Source of the DNA: Catenulispora pinisilvae
GTDB lineage: Bacteria > Actinomycetota > Actinomycetes > Streptomycetales > Catenulisporaceae
Assembly (NCBI RefSeq): GCF_015356865.1
Contig: NZ_JAAFZA010000049.1
Location: 1-55,079, forward strand
DNA length: 55,079 nucleotides
Direction of reading: 5' to 3'
Shown: piece by piece, positions 30,003 through 38,814 of the stretch
Layout: each line of letters starts with the position of its first letter
How positions within the stretch are numbered: position 1 is the first letter of the stretch
Program-made: the position numbers and the translations under genes
Notes under the pieces: generated by a model
Database searches by the model: none
The model's input: only the letters and a program-made list of their open reading frames with translations
What the model was told of the DNA's origin: nothing

Positions 30003-30497
30003 TCAGGCGGTTGCGCAGCGGCGGGCGCGATCCGACCAGCGGAGGACCAGCCCCAGGCCTCGGCCGACCACCCGGCCGCGAGGCCCGCCCATACGCGGCG
30101 CGTCATATCCGGCATCGGCAACGATCAGGATCTCCGGATCGCCTGCGGTCCGATGCCTGGCAGCCGGCAGGCGTTCGACGACCTCGCGTAGCTGCGCGGC
30201 GGTGATCGCCACGACGCCAGCGCCCGGTGGCAGCCGGATCGCGTCCGGGATCGCGGTCCACGATTTCGGGCCGGTCTCCAGCGCGGCAACGAACGAGTAC
30301 GGCCAGCCGGGGATAGTGCGGTGTTCGTCCTTGCCGCGACCGTAGGCGTGGCAGAAGCACCGGTCCGGCGAGGTGTTCGTGTCCGGGCGCGGCCACGGCG
30401 ATACGTCCACGGCCAGCACCAGCCGACCGTCCGCAACCCGCGGCAGCGGCAGCGGCATGTCGGTGATCGCCCGCCGCAGCTCTGATTCACCAGACAC
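30003..30497 (-). pseudogene. Transposase remnant (actinobacterial DDE family)
   Basis: The minus strand reads LRRAITDMPLPL...RLVLAVDVSPWPRPDTNTSPDR, then RTIPGWPYSFVAALETG, then ITAAQLREVVERL and ILIVADAGYDAPRM. These are the first and second catalytic Asp blocks of a large actinobacterial DDE transposase family. Everything after the second Asp is lost or frameshifted and the N-terminal domain is missing. Confidence 0.7.
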
Positions 30498-30532
30498 GGC
30501 CGGCCGCGAGTCCGCCAGCTATATCAGTTTCC

Positions 30533-31117
30533 TTACGCGCGCAACGCCTGCGACAGTGCGTCAACGGTCACGCCCACGATGGCCCGCAGCTGCTCCGGGG
30601 TCGCCCCGGCCCTGCTCATGACGGCGAGCGACTGGTTCACAGCCGCCGCGTGTACGGCGAAGGCCTCGGCGTCCTGGTCGGTCAGGCGGCCTGCCTTCAG
30701 CGCGGCGCGCAGCCGCCGGAGCTGGGCGCCGAGCCTCTGTCTGGCGTGCCCTGCGACGCTCGGACTCAGCACCGGAATCGTCATGGCTGACTGGGCGATC
30801 AGGCATCCGTCTGGTAGTTCGGGATCGGCGATGCGCGCGAGGGTGACGTCGAAGAAGGCACGAACAGCGGCAACGGGTTCCGAGGCTGCACACGATAAGG
30901 CGGCGTCGTACTTCTCGCCGTAGCGCGCGGCGTAGAGATCCAGGCAGCGCAGGAAGAGCGTGTCCTTATCGCCGAAGGAGGAGTAGATGGAGCTGCGGTT
31001 CAGGCCGGTTGCCCGAGACAGATCGTCCAGTGAGGTGTCGGTGTAGCCGTCGCGCCAGAACTGGATCATCGCGGCGTCGAGCGCCGTGTCCATGTCGAAC
31101 TGCTTCTTGCCTGCCAC
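30533..31117 (-). CDS. TetR family transcriptional regulator
   Basis: A complete TetR repressor of 194 residues. The N-terminal HTH is FDMDTALDAAMIQFWRDGYTDTSLDDLSRATGLNRSSIYSSFGDKDTLF, and the C-terminal ligand domain has the DGCLIAQSAM segment common in TetR_C_6/16-type members. It is divergent from the alpha/beta hydrolase, and a perfect 10+10-base inverted repeat lies between them, so autoregulation and control of the hydrolase are likely. Confidence 0.93.
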   Translation of the reverse strand: MAGKKQFDMDTALDAAMIQFWRDGYTDTSLDDLSRATGLNRSSIYSSFGDKDTLFLRCLDLYAARYGEKYDAALSCAASEPVAAVRAFFDVTLARIADPELPDGCLIAQSAMTIPVLSPSVAGHARQRLGAQLRRLRAALKAGRLTDQDAEAFAVHAAAVNQSLAVMSRAGATPEQLRAIVGVTVDALSQALRA

Positions 31118-31169
31118 GCGGCACTTCCTTTCCGATGCGTCGACGGTCGGGCTGTGATGTACACCATTC

Positions 31170-31195
31170 CATCTTGAACTGATTGGTTCAAGATG
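31170..31195. promoter_or_regulatory. Palindromic operator between tetR and hydrolase
   Basis: CATCTTGAAC (31170-31179) and GTTCAAGATG (31186-31195) are perfect inverted repeats separated by TGATTG. The centre, TTGAAC-N6-GTTCAA, has the size and symmetry of TetR-family operators. It lies 53 bases before the regulator's start and 67 bases before the hydrolase start, where it could cover both promoters. Confidence 0.75.
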
Positions 31196-31261
31196 TGTTA
31201 GCCTTCGAGCGTGTCAGCCGCACCGTCCGCACCGCACACCTGACACCGATGGAGGATCCCC

Positions 31262-32200
31262 ATGACCGGCCCAGCAACCAGCGCCACGCAGGTCTCCGAG
31301 AGCAACCCCATCCGCGACCTACCCCTACAGCACCTGGCCGGATTCACTCACCGCTGGGTCGACGCGGACGGCGTCCGCCTCCATGCCGTCGAAGGCGGAC
31401 GGTCCAGCGGCCCGGCCGTCGTCCTGCTCGCCGGATTTCCGCAAACCTGGTGGGCCTGGCGAAAGGTGATGCCCAGCCTCACCCACCGGTTCCACGTCAT
31501 CGCGATCGACCTGCCGGGCCAGGGTCACTCCGAGCGCCCGGAGCGCGGCTACGACACGCACGCGGCCGCCGCACACGTCCACGCAGCCGTGAAGGCACTC
31601 GGAGTCTCGACCTACTCCCTGGTCGCCCACGACATCGGCGCCTGGGTCGCTTTCTCCCTCGCCCTCACTTTCGAGAGCCACCTGCGCGGGGTCGCTCTGC
31701 TCGACGCGGGGATTCCCGGAATCACTCTCCCGGAGGCGATTCCGACCGACCCGGATCGGGCCTGGAAGACCTGGCACTTCGCGTTCCACGTCGTGCCCGA
31801 CCTGCCCGAGACCCTGCTTGCCGGCCACGAACGGGAGTACGTCGGCTGGTTCCTGAAGGTGAAGGCCCTGTCCCCCGACACGTTCGACGACGCCGAGCTC
31901 GACCACTACGCGGCGGCCGTCGCCGTCGATGGTGGCCTGCGCGCTTCCCTCGCGTACTACCGAGACGCCGCAGAGTCGGCGCGTAAGAACCGAGAAGCGC
32001 TCAAGTCACGGCGCCTGACCGTGCCGGTCCTCGGAATCTCCAGCAGCCACGGCTCCGTTCCGGACATGGCCGCCGCCATCAGCCCCTGGGCCGACGACAT
32101 CACCGGGATAGTCGTGCCCGACGCTGGACACTTCATCCCCGACGAGCAGCCCGAAGCCATCGCTGTCGCGATAGCGGACTTCATCGCCGACGGCGACTGA
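31262..32200 (+). CDS. Alpha/beta hydrolase (epoxide hydrolase/dehalogenase type)
   Basis: A 312-residue cytosolic hydrolase. The nucleophile is Asp124 in VAHDIGAWVAF, where Asp rather than Ser points to the epoxide-hydrolase/haloalkane-dehalogenase branch, and the catalytic base is His290 (PDAGHFIPDEQP). The oxyanion loop reads AGFPQTWW instead of the usual HGFP. The cap domain (about 150-230) has the WKTWHFAFH segment of epoxide-hydrolase-like proteins. The gene is divergent from a TetR regulator with a shared operator, suggesting induction by its substrate or a related compound. Confidence 0.88.
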   Translation: MTGPATSATQVSESNPIRDLPLQHLAGFTHRWVDADGVRLHAVEGGRSSGPAVVLLAGFPQTWWAWRKVMPSLTHRFHVIAIDLPGQGHSERPERGYDTHAAAAHVHAAVKALGVSTYSLVAHDIGAWVAFSLALTFESHLRGVALLDAGIPGITLPEAIPTDPDRAWKTWHFAFHVVPDLPETLLAGHEREYVGWFLKVKALSPDTFDDAELDHYAAAVAVDGGLRASLAYYRDAAESARKNREALKSRRLTVPVLGISSSHGSVPDMAAAISPWADDITGIVVPDAGHFIPDEQPEAIAVAIADFIADGD

Positions 32201-32485
32201 TACCCGTCGGACCTGCCCGACCGTGCTGCCCGAGGCCGCGCGAAACTCAGACCACAACGTCACGGGCCTGAGCGGGCCACACCGACCGATACTCATCGGC
32301 GGGAAGGGCCGTCCACGATCCCCGGACACGACCTAGCGCCTACCTTCCCCCGGCCGGCAGCCGCGCCTCGACATGCCGTCCGAGACGCGCGGCTTTACCT
32401 CGCGTAGTCCACGCACCGGCCCACTGGGCGCGCCGTCTCGCGGCGCATACCTCAGGTAGGTTCCGGAAGCCCTCGGGGACATACG
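32201..32485. other. Gap without recognisable genes
   Basis: Nothing convincing was seen on either strand between the hydrolase and the transposase remnant; minus-strand frames here look like degenerate continuation of the IS remnant. Confidence 0.5.
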
Positions 32486-32815
32486 GGCATCCGTTCAACC
32501 CGCCGTGGACGCGCCAGTAGCCCCGTGCCGAGTTCTGGCGTGCCATGCACAGAACCAGGGATTTGATGTTCCGGTGGGTGGCCGGACGGCCGTTCTTCGG
32601 GCAGGACTTGTCGGCCCAGCGGCGGCGCAGCAGGTCGCGGTGCCAGCCGAGGACCGTGTCCGGGGTGACCAATAGACGCAATCCAACGCGACGTGCCTCG
32701 GGTATCAGACCGACCAGCAGCGCGATGATCGCGCGATCGGCCCAGTCAGGACGCGGACGTCTTCCTGTCGCGACGAGTTGGCGCTGCAAGATGGCGAGCT
32801 GCTGACGTAGCAGGC
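32486..32815 (-). pseudogene. IS481-type transposase N-terminal remnant
   Basis: The minus strand reads LLRQQLAILQRQLVATG, then PDWADRAIIALLVGLIP, then LLVTPDTVLGWHRDLLRRRW and ARGYWRVHGGL. This is the N-terminal helical and HTH region of integrase-core transposases; the frame then loses similarity before the DDE core. The element is truncated at both ends. Confidence 0.75.
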
Positions 32816-32879
32816 GCTATGCGCAGATTTGCCGGATCTTGTCGATACAGAACCGCGGGATCCGACATCAGCCGGGGCC

Positions 32880-33003
32880 ATGACGCGAACAACGCACCCG
32901 CTACCCAGCGACCTGTCCGACGCCCGCTGGGCCCTGTTCGAGCCGATCCTGACAGCCTGGCGAGTTGCCCGAACCGAGGCCGGCATCGGCGGCCGTCCCG
33001 ACT
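32880..33003 (+). pseudogene. IS5-type transposase N-terminal remnant
   Basis: From ATG 32880 the frame reads TRTTHPLPSDLSDARWALFE, then PILTAWRVARTEAGIGGRP, the N-terminal domain of actinobacterial IS5-group transposases. Similarity ends after about 40 codons, just where the sequence joins the 3' flank of the toxin locus. Confidence 0.75.
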
Positions 33004-33081
33004 TGGCCTGCCTGGGATCGGCGGGCTTGGAGGGTTTGATACTGCGTGCCTCCGGGAGCCCTCAACAAGAGGGTGACATAA

Positions 33082-33099
33082 GGACCATCATGGTGGTCC
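33082..33099 (-). terminator. Short palindrome after the Imm1-like gene
   Basis: GGACCATCA and TGGTGGTCC pair over nine positions with one G-T wobble. The palindrome lies 8 bases past the stop of the minus-strand immunity gene. It is a weak candidate terminator for the RHS-immunity unit. Confidence 0.4.
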
Positions 33100-33106
33100 G
33101 CGCGAG

Positions 33107-33502
33107 TTACTGTTCCGCCCAGATGTATTCAGTGCGCAGCGCGGCTAGGTCGTCGACGGCGAGCAGAACCTCCAGCCCGCGGTCCCGAGGCGCGAGAGCG
33201 CCCTTGGGCACCATGGAGTCGGTTCCGCCGAGGTCGATCATGACCTCTTCGTCATCGTCGATCTCCAACAGCCAGTAGAACGTCCCATCGACGCCGAGGG
33301 TGGTCACCGAGTAATCGTCGGCGACCTGGACGATCACCACGCCGCCTTCGCTGATGTCGCCCCACGACACGGTGGGAGACTCCCTCTGCGGCAACTCGGC
33401 ATAGACCTTGGGCAACTCGTCGCGGGACACCTTGCGTGGCCGATATCCCTGCGAGATCAACTCGACCTCGTACTGCACCTGGCCGTCGTCTGACTGAGGC
33501 AT
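33107..33502 (-). CDS. Imm1-like immunity protein
   Basis: A protein of about 131 residues starting at ATG 33502, which overlaps the RHS toxin stop (TGATG); an ATG at 33529 is also possible. The acidic middle section VSWGDISEGGVVIVQVADDYSV...DGTFYWLLEIDDDEEVMIDLGG and the C-terminal helix ending EYIWAEQ resemble the Imm1 immunity family, which is often paired with nucleic-acid deaminase toxins. Its tight coupling to the toxin gene fits a cognate antitoxin that protects the producer by binding the C-terminal toxin domain. The family call is by motif only. Confidence 0.75.
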   Translation of the reverse strand: MPQSDDGQVQYEVELISQGYRPRKVSRDELPKVYAELPQRESPTVSWGDISEGGVVIVQVADDYSVTTLGVDGTFYWLLEIDDDEEVMIDLGGTDSMVPKGALAPRDRGLEVLLAVDDLAALRTEYIWAEQ

Positions 33503-36500
33503 CAGCTGACTCTCCCGCTCTGGTTCCACACCCCGACTAGACCATTCGGATCATAGACGGTGATGCTGTCCAGGTTGAGCTTCTTGGCGTAGCCGGCCAT
33601 CGAGTTCTTGCAGAACCGGCAGGTCGGGCGGTCAGTATGGACCACGGCGCTACCCCCGCTGTAGCCCTTTATGGCTGCTTGGTGAACCATGTCCCCCTCG
33701 GCGTCGTCCTGGAACGACTTCGCCGTCATGTTGTACCCCTTGCCGGGGAACGCGGCATTGCGGTCGGGAAGTTGCCCGTTCATCCCGTAGACAGGGTCAC
33801 GGCCTCCGTCGAACTCCATCTTGCCGAGGGTGTTTCTGATACCCGTCGGGACCTTCTTGCCGGCATCTTCGTACACGGCGGCGAGCTGCTCCTCCTTCGA
33901 GATGCTGTTCATCCCCATCTGACCGCGCATGCTCGCCAACTCGTTCTGGGTGCCGACCGGGCAGCCGAACAGGCCCAATGGGTCGCTTTCGACCAACGGG
34001 TTCGGCACGTAGGCGGTGTTATTGGGCGCGGGAACGAACCCGAGAGGGTCCGGCGAGCAGTAGCTTGCGGTTTCAGGGTCGTAGTAGCGGTAGACGTTGT
34101 AGTAGAGGCCGCTCTCGTCGTCCCGATACTGTCCGGGGAATCCGAGTCGGCAGTCGGTCGTGCTGTCGGGCGCCGTGATCTGCTGTCCGTACAGCGACCG
34201 CGTTGTGTGCCACGCCAGTCGTCCGTCTGGGGTGACCAGTTCAAACGGAGTGCCCACGGCGTCGGCGACGATCGCGTGGAACTCTTGGTCGATTTCTTCT
34301 TGGGGCGCGTCAGCGGCCCAAGACCTGCGAGTCTGCGCGAGCGGTTGGAAGCCACCGGGCTCGTAGTCCCAAGTGGTGCTCCAGGACCTGCCGTCAGTGC
34401 CATCTCGGCGCTCTTCGGTGACCCGGGGACCGTCCCAGATGAAGACGGTGGTCTCGGCAGTCGTGCCGTCTTCGGTAAGCCGGTTCTTGGCGATTCGACG
34501 GCCCAGGGGGTCGTAGGCGTAGGTCCAGGTAGTCCCGTCGGGTCCGGTAAACCCTGTCAACTGGTCGTCGTCGTTCCAGGTGTAGGTCCAGATCTTGCGG
34601 CCACCCGACAGTGTCCGCCGGACTTTGCGTATGAGCCGCCCGGCGGCGTCATGCTCATACGCGGTACGGCTACCGGCTCGGATCTGGGTCCCCTGATATT
34701 CGAATCCAGCCCCGGCTCCCTCATCGGGCTCGTCGGCCCCGCCGGGTACTCGGGCGTTGGCAAGGTTGCCGAGCGCGTCGTAGGCATACATTTCGTGCCA
34801 GTCGGCGGCGTCGACACCGTCGACCCGCCCGGCGGCGTCGAGCTGGTAGACGATGGAGCCTCGTAGGCTGTCGCGCACTTCGACGGGGATTCCGTCAGCC
34901 CGGTAGCCGATGGCACGCGCCTGGATGACCGAGGCTCCCACCTCGGTCGCGATCGCGGCGGCGTCCTGGCCGGAATGGGACCGGATGTCCTGGGCCAGCA
35001 ACCGGCCGGCCGTGTCGTAGGCCTGGCGTAGGGTCGCGCCGGGTCCGAGCAGGCGAAGCGTCTCCTGCCCCGCGGCGTCGTACCGGAACTCGAGGGCACC
35101 CGCGGTGCCGGCCATGCGCTCATGACGACCGGCCAGGTCATAGGACCATCGAGTCGTGACGCCCGCGGGCGTGGTGCGGTCAGTCCGGCGCCCGGCAGCG
35201 TCGTAGGTGTTGGTGAGAGTGCGCCCGTCGACCGTTTCGGCTATGACACGCCCAGCGGCGTCATAGGTGTACGTGAGTTGCGCGCCGGCGCCGACAGCCT
35301 CCCGCATCCGGCCCGCGGCGTCGTAAGCGAACCGGACAACATCGTCGCCGGTGTGCCGGGCCACAACACGCCCACGCCGGTCACGTTCGAACGCGATGCC
35401 ACGGCCGGCGGCATCTAGGCGCTCCGTCAGCTGGCCGGCGGCGTCCAGGCGATAGGTCCTCGCGACATCGTTGAAGTCGCGCTCGCCGATGAGGTGTCCG
35501 ACGGCGTCGTACTCGTACTGCCAGGTCAGTCCCGTCGGGCCGGTAGCCGTGGTCATATGCAGTTCGGCGTCGTAGGCGAAGGTGTAGCGCGATCCGTCCG
35601 GGTCGGTACGCGCCGTCAACTTGTCGAAGGGCCCGTATTCGTACCGGGTGACCGCACCCGTGGGTGTGGTGTGGGCGAGCAGGTTGCCTTCGGGGTCGTA
35701 CCCCCATTGCTCGAAGGTGCCGTCGGGCGCGACCTCACGCACTGCCCGTCCGAGCCGGTCGCGTTCGATGACGGTGCGGTCCCCGAGCGGGTCGAGGTGC
35801 TCCACGACGCGGCCGAACGCGTCACGGCTGACGCGGGCAACGGCGCCGGTCGGACCGACGACCTCCAAGGGCAGCCCGGCCTCGTTGACGCGGTAGCGCT
35901 GGGTGGCCCCTGCCGCATCCGTCATCTCGACCAGGCGGCCCAGTTCGTCATAGCCGAACGTGCTGGACGCATCGCAGGGATCGGCGATCGAGACCAGCAG
36001 GCCTCGCGCATCGTAGGTGTAGCGCCAGCACGCCCCGTCCGGCGCGACGACCTCTATCGGCTGGTCGTGGTCGTTGTACGCGGCACTAGTCACGGCACCG
36101 TCAGCCTGCGTAACGCTGAGGGCATTGCCGCGTTCGTCGCGAACGAATTCCGTGACGTTGCCCAACTCGTCGACCTGGCGGAGCAGGCGGCCGCGTGGGT
36201 CGTGCCAGAGTTCACGGGCGCCGCCCAGCGCATCGACAACCTGGTCAAGGTGGCCGTACTCGTCATGGCGGTAGCGCGAGACGTGGCCGAGAGCGTCGGT
36301 GACCGTCGTGGTGCGTGCTTCGTCGTCATATTCGAACGCCGCCGCCAGCACGCCATCGTGACTCCTACCGCGGACCACTCGGCCCGAGTCGTCGTAGGTG
36401 TACCGGTACGCGATGCCGTTGCGGTCGGTCCAGGCGACGATACGGTCTGCCTCGTCGTATTCGTGACGGAACGGAATTCCCGAGGCGTCAGCTATCTCCG

Positions 36501-38058
36501 TCAGACGACCGTTCTCGTCGTACCCGAAGGTACGTACTGTCTCCCCGTCTCCGATTCCGTCCAACAGCCGAAGCCCTGTGACACGTGTGCCGTGAGCTGT
36601 TGGAGCCGTATCGACAGCGACACGGTATCCGGGTGCTTCAACGCCGGAGGGAGTGCCATCCGGTTCCCGAAGGATTCTTATGGTGTTCCCACTGAGATCC
36701 GATATCGCGGTCAGGTCTCGTATCTGTCCGGCTTCCTCGGCGTGATGAACCACGGCGAAGTGCCTGATCAGGCCTGCGCTTGGATTCGTGATCCGGATCT
36801 CATCAGTCGCGCGATCCCACTCGAGCGGCCAAGGCTCGCCGCGAGAGGGCGGGACGGCGTCGCCAGCGGCGGGAACGGGGTAGTCGAGGACTTGCCCGTC
36901 GTCCCCGGCGAAGTGGATACCAGCCGCATTGACCGATATTCGCTGGTCGAGCGTGGAAGACCAGCCAGGACCGAACAAACGCCCAGCGTAAAAGGCAGAT
37001 GCGTATGCACGGTGCAGAACCAGGGGCAGAACACCGGGCAGCGACAGATCGGTGGCATCGGTAAGCATCTGGCCCGAAACCACGTCCACCGGGTCGCCAG
37101 CGGTGAAGGCCTCCTTGTTGCCTCGCGCCCCGATTCGCTCAAGCGCCGCGCCGCCGAACTTCTCGAGCGCTTTGCCGCCGAGGAACGTGACGCCTAGCAT
37201 GCCGGCGCCCATCAGCGCGTCGCCCCAGTGGCCCTGCATAGCATCGCCGGCGACTTCCAACCCGGTGCCGGCCAGCGCGATCAGGTTGTCGGCCTCGGCC
37301 AGTCCGGCGGTGATGACGTCCACGCCGGGGATCCACGAAGTCGCCAGGGCAAGGACATCCAGGATCGGAGCGATGTCGTTGGCGATCTCGGCGATCTTCC
37401 CGCCCCACTCGGACAAGAACGCGCCGACGTGCTCCCACCAGTGCTTGTTGTGGATGCCATCAGATTGCGCGTGGCCGATGGCCTTGGCGCACTCCTTGGC
37501 GGCGGTGATGCGGTCGTTGTAGGCGTCGTCGGCCTGCTTGGTCAGATCGGCCATGCGAGCCTTGGCGCTGGTCAGGTTCGTCTGCGCGCTGTCGTGCGCG
37601 GTTTGCGCGTCGGTGACCGCCTGCGGATTGGGGCTGGCGGCATGGTTCTGCTGCACCGTCTTCAGATCGGCCGCAGCGGTGTTGGCGCTGGTAGTGGCCC
37701 GTTGCAGATCCGCGTTGGCGTCCTGAGCCTGACGCAGGGCCGCGTCCGCCTTCGACTGCGCGGCCTGAAGTATCGGTGCGTAAGCGCTCAACGCGTCGGA
37801 TGCCTCGCTGTAGGACGTGTACAGCTTCTGCAACCGGCCGGGCAACGGACCGAACTGGCCCTTAAACGCATCGGCAGTCTGGCCGACCCACTGCAAAGCC
37901 GCAGCGTCCGCCCCGAAGGAGTTCAGGCTCCGATACGCCGACTCCACATCATGAGCGAAATCCCCGAACTCCTTGGCCAAGGCCTGAACCGACTCCACAA
38001 CACCCGGCGTCGGATCGCCGTCCAAACCCAGGATGTCCCAGCCAACCGGACGCGCCAT
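33502..38058 (-). CDS. RHS-repeat polymorphic toxin with deaminase-like C-terminal tip
   Basis: A 1518-residue toxin whose ATG follows GGGGGG by 5 bases. Residues 1-120 resemble a WXG/T7SS-type leader (LQWVGQTADAF), followed by Ala/Gln-rich coiled coil to about 180 and a Gly/Ala-rich hydrophobic stretch (about 220-310). A DUF6531-like module (AFTAGDPVDVVSGQML) precedes a long array of RHS/YD repeats to about 1300 and the RHS core end (GQYRDDESGLYYNVYRYYDPE...DPLGLFG). The tip, residues 1366-1518, carries DDAEGD (Asp1452, Glu1454) and PTCRFC (Cys1480, Cys1483), then SITVYDPNG: the layout of a zinc-dependent deaminase, with Asp where His is usual. It presumably modifies nucleic acid in target cells. 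Confidence 0.88.
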   Translation of the reverse strand: MARPVGWDILGLDGDPTPGVVESVQALAKEFGDFAHDVESAYRSLNSFGADAAALQWVGQTADAFKGQFGPLPGRLQKLYTSYSEASDALSAYAPILQAAQSKADAALRQAQDANADLQRATTSANTAAADLKTVQQNHAASPNPQAVTDAQTAHDSAQTNLTSAKARMADLTKQADDAYNDRITAAKECAKAIGHAQSDGIHNKHWWEHVGAFLSEWGGKIAEIANDIAPILDVLALATSWIPGVDVITAGLAEADNLIALAGTGLEVAGDAMQGHWGDALMGAGMLGVTFLGGKALEKFGGAALERIGARGNKEAFTAGDPVDVVSGQMLTDATDLSLPGVLPLVLHRAYASAFYAGRLFGPGWSSTLDQRISVNAAGIHFAGDDGQVLDYPVPAAGDAVPPSRGEPWPLEWDRATDEIRITNPSAGLIRHFAVVHHAEEAGQIRDLTAISDLSGNTIRILREPDGTPSGVEAPGYRVAVDTAPTAHGTRVTGLRLLDGIGDGETVRTFGYDENGRLTEIADASGIPFRHEYDEADRIVAWTDRNGIAYRYTYDDSGRVVRGRSHDGVLAAAFEYDDEARTTTVTDALGHVSRYRHDEYGHLDQVVDALGGARELWHDPRGRLLRQVDELGNVTEFVRDERGNALSVTQADGAVTSAAYNDHDQPIEVVAPDGACWRYTYDARGLLVSIADPCDASSTFGYDELGRLVEMTDAAGATQRYRVNEAGLPLEVVGPTGAVARVSRDAFGRVVEHLDPLGDRTVIERDRLGRAVREVAPDGTFEQWGYDPEGNLLAHTTPTGAVTRYEYGPFDKLTARTDPDGSRYTFAYDAELHMTTATGPTGLTWQYEYDAVGHLIGERDFNDVARTYRLDAAGQLTERLDAAGRGIAFERDRRGRVVARHTGDDVVRFAYDAAGRMREAVGAGAQLTYTYDAAGRVIAETVDGRTLTNTYDAAGRRTDRTTPAGVTTRWSYDLAGRHERMAGTAGALEFRYDAAGQETLRLLGPGATLRQAYDTAGRLLAQDIRSHSGQDAAAIATEVGASVIQARAIGYRADGIPVEVRDSLRGSIVYQLDAAGRVDGVDAADWHEMYAYDALGNLANARVPGGADEPDEGAGAGFEYQGTQIRAGSRTAYEHDAAGRLIRKVRRTLSGGRKIWTYTWNDDDQLTGFTGPDGTTWTYAYDPLGRRIAKNRLTEDGTTAETTVFIWDGPRVTEERRDGTDGRSWSTTWDYEPGGFQPLAQTRRSWAADAPQEEIDQEFHAIVADAVGTPFELVTPDGRLAWHTTRSLYGQQITAPDSTTDCRLGFPGQYRDDESGLYYNVYRYYDPETASYCSPDPLGFVPAPNNTAYVPNPLVESDPLGLFGCPVGTQNELASMRGQMGMNSISKEEQLAAVYEDAGKKVPTGIRNTLGKMEFDGGRDPVYGMNGQLPDRNAAFPGKGYNMTAKSFQDDAEGDMVHQAAIKGYSGGSAVVHTDRPTCRFCKNSMAGYAKKLNLDSITVYDPNGLVGVWNQSGRVS

Positions 38059-38394
38059 CAGTACCCCCCGTTTAGGACGCCAGGCACGTCAGCACCCAGC
38101 GATTCACCGACAGGGCCCTGAGTTTACAAAGTCGATCACGGGACTGGTAGCCCCTCATCTTGGATCGACTACGTACGGTTGTAACTTCGACTGTCCGGTG
38201 CGTTCATCCCCGGCTACGGCTATGCGGCGCTTCTGCGAGTCAACGTTTGGACCAGCGCAAGCACACGAGTGCCGGAGCCACTCACGAGGTTGTTCACCGA
38301 CAAGTCGGGATTGGACGCGTGGGATGCACGGCCCAGGGCGAACGTTCGGACACGGCTTTCGCTTGCTCTGGCGGTCTTCTCGTACTCGCGCGCC
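38059..38394. other. Intergenic region upstream of the RHS toxin
   Basis: This 336-base stretch separates the HINT-toxin unit from the RHS gene. It holds the RHS ribosome binding site next to the start and presumably its promoter, but no clear -35/-10 pair or terminator hairpin was identified and no open frame has coding character. Confidence 0.5.
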
Positions 38395-38814
38395 TCACGA
38401 CGACGCGTCTTTGCCGGGGTCGATCGGGCTGCCCGGAGCACCTCTCCACTCGAGGCTTTCCAATGCGTGCGCGATCTTTCGGCTCAGGAATCCGGACGGA
38501 TCCTCATCGTAAAGCGCGTTCTCACGCAGCCAATGCTGTAAATCCTCTTCGATCTCCTCACCATCCTTGATATAGCCCCCGTCAACCCCGGATGCCGAAT
38601 GACCGAAACCCCCGTCGGCGTCCGTCACCAAATCGAAGCCGTGGACGTACTGGAGGCCGTTCAGGACCATTGGGTCGGTCGGATTGAAGTCGGCATCCTC
38701 GACCCAGGTGGCCGCCCAGCGGTGCGCGCTGTCCCGGGACACCGACCCGTCGATGACACCGCGCCACTCGCGCATCACCCGTTCTCTGGTCGGGACTTCC
38801 GCCGGTTCAGCCAT
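38395..38814 (-). CDS. Probable immunity protein for the HINT toxin
   Basis: A 139-residue acidic cytosolic protein whose ATG overlaps the toxin gene end by 8 bases. It reads REWRGVIDGSVSRDSAHRWAATWVED...MVLNGLQYVHGFDL...ADGG, a pattern seen in small actinobacterial genes beside secreted toxins. No named immunity family was recognised with confidence. The last-gene position and translational overlap with the toxin make an immunity role the simplest reading. Confidence 0.6.
   Translation of the reverse strand: MAEPAEVPTRERVMREWRGVIDGSVSRDSAHRWAATWVEDADFNPTDPMVLNGLQYVHGFDLVTDADGGFGHSASGVDGGYIKDGEEIEEDLQHWLRENALYDEDPSGFLSRKIAHALESLEWRGAPGSPIDPGKDASS

Noticed and set aside
35494-37197. Plus-strand open frame of 567 codons opposite the RHS toxin
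   Set aside because: No motif and a Val/Arg-rich antisense composition; the minus-strand RHS repeats are unambiguous.
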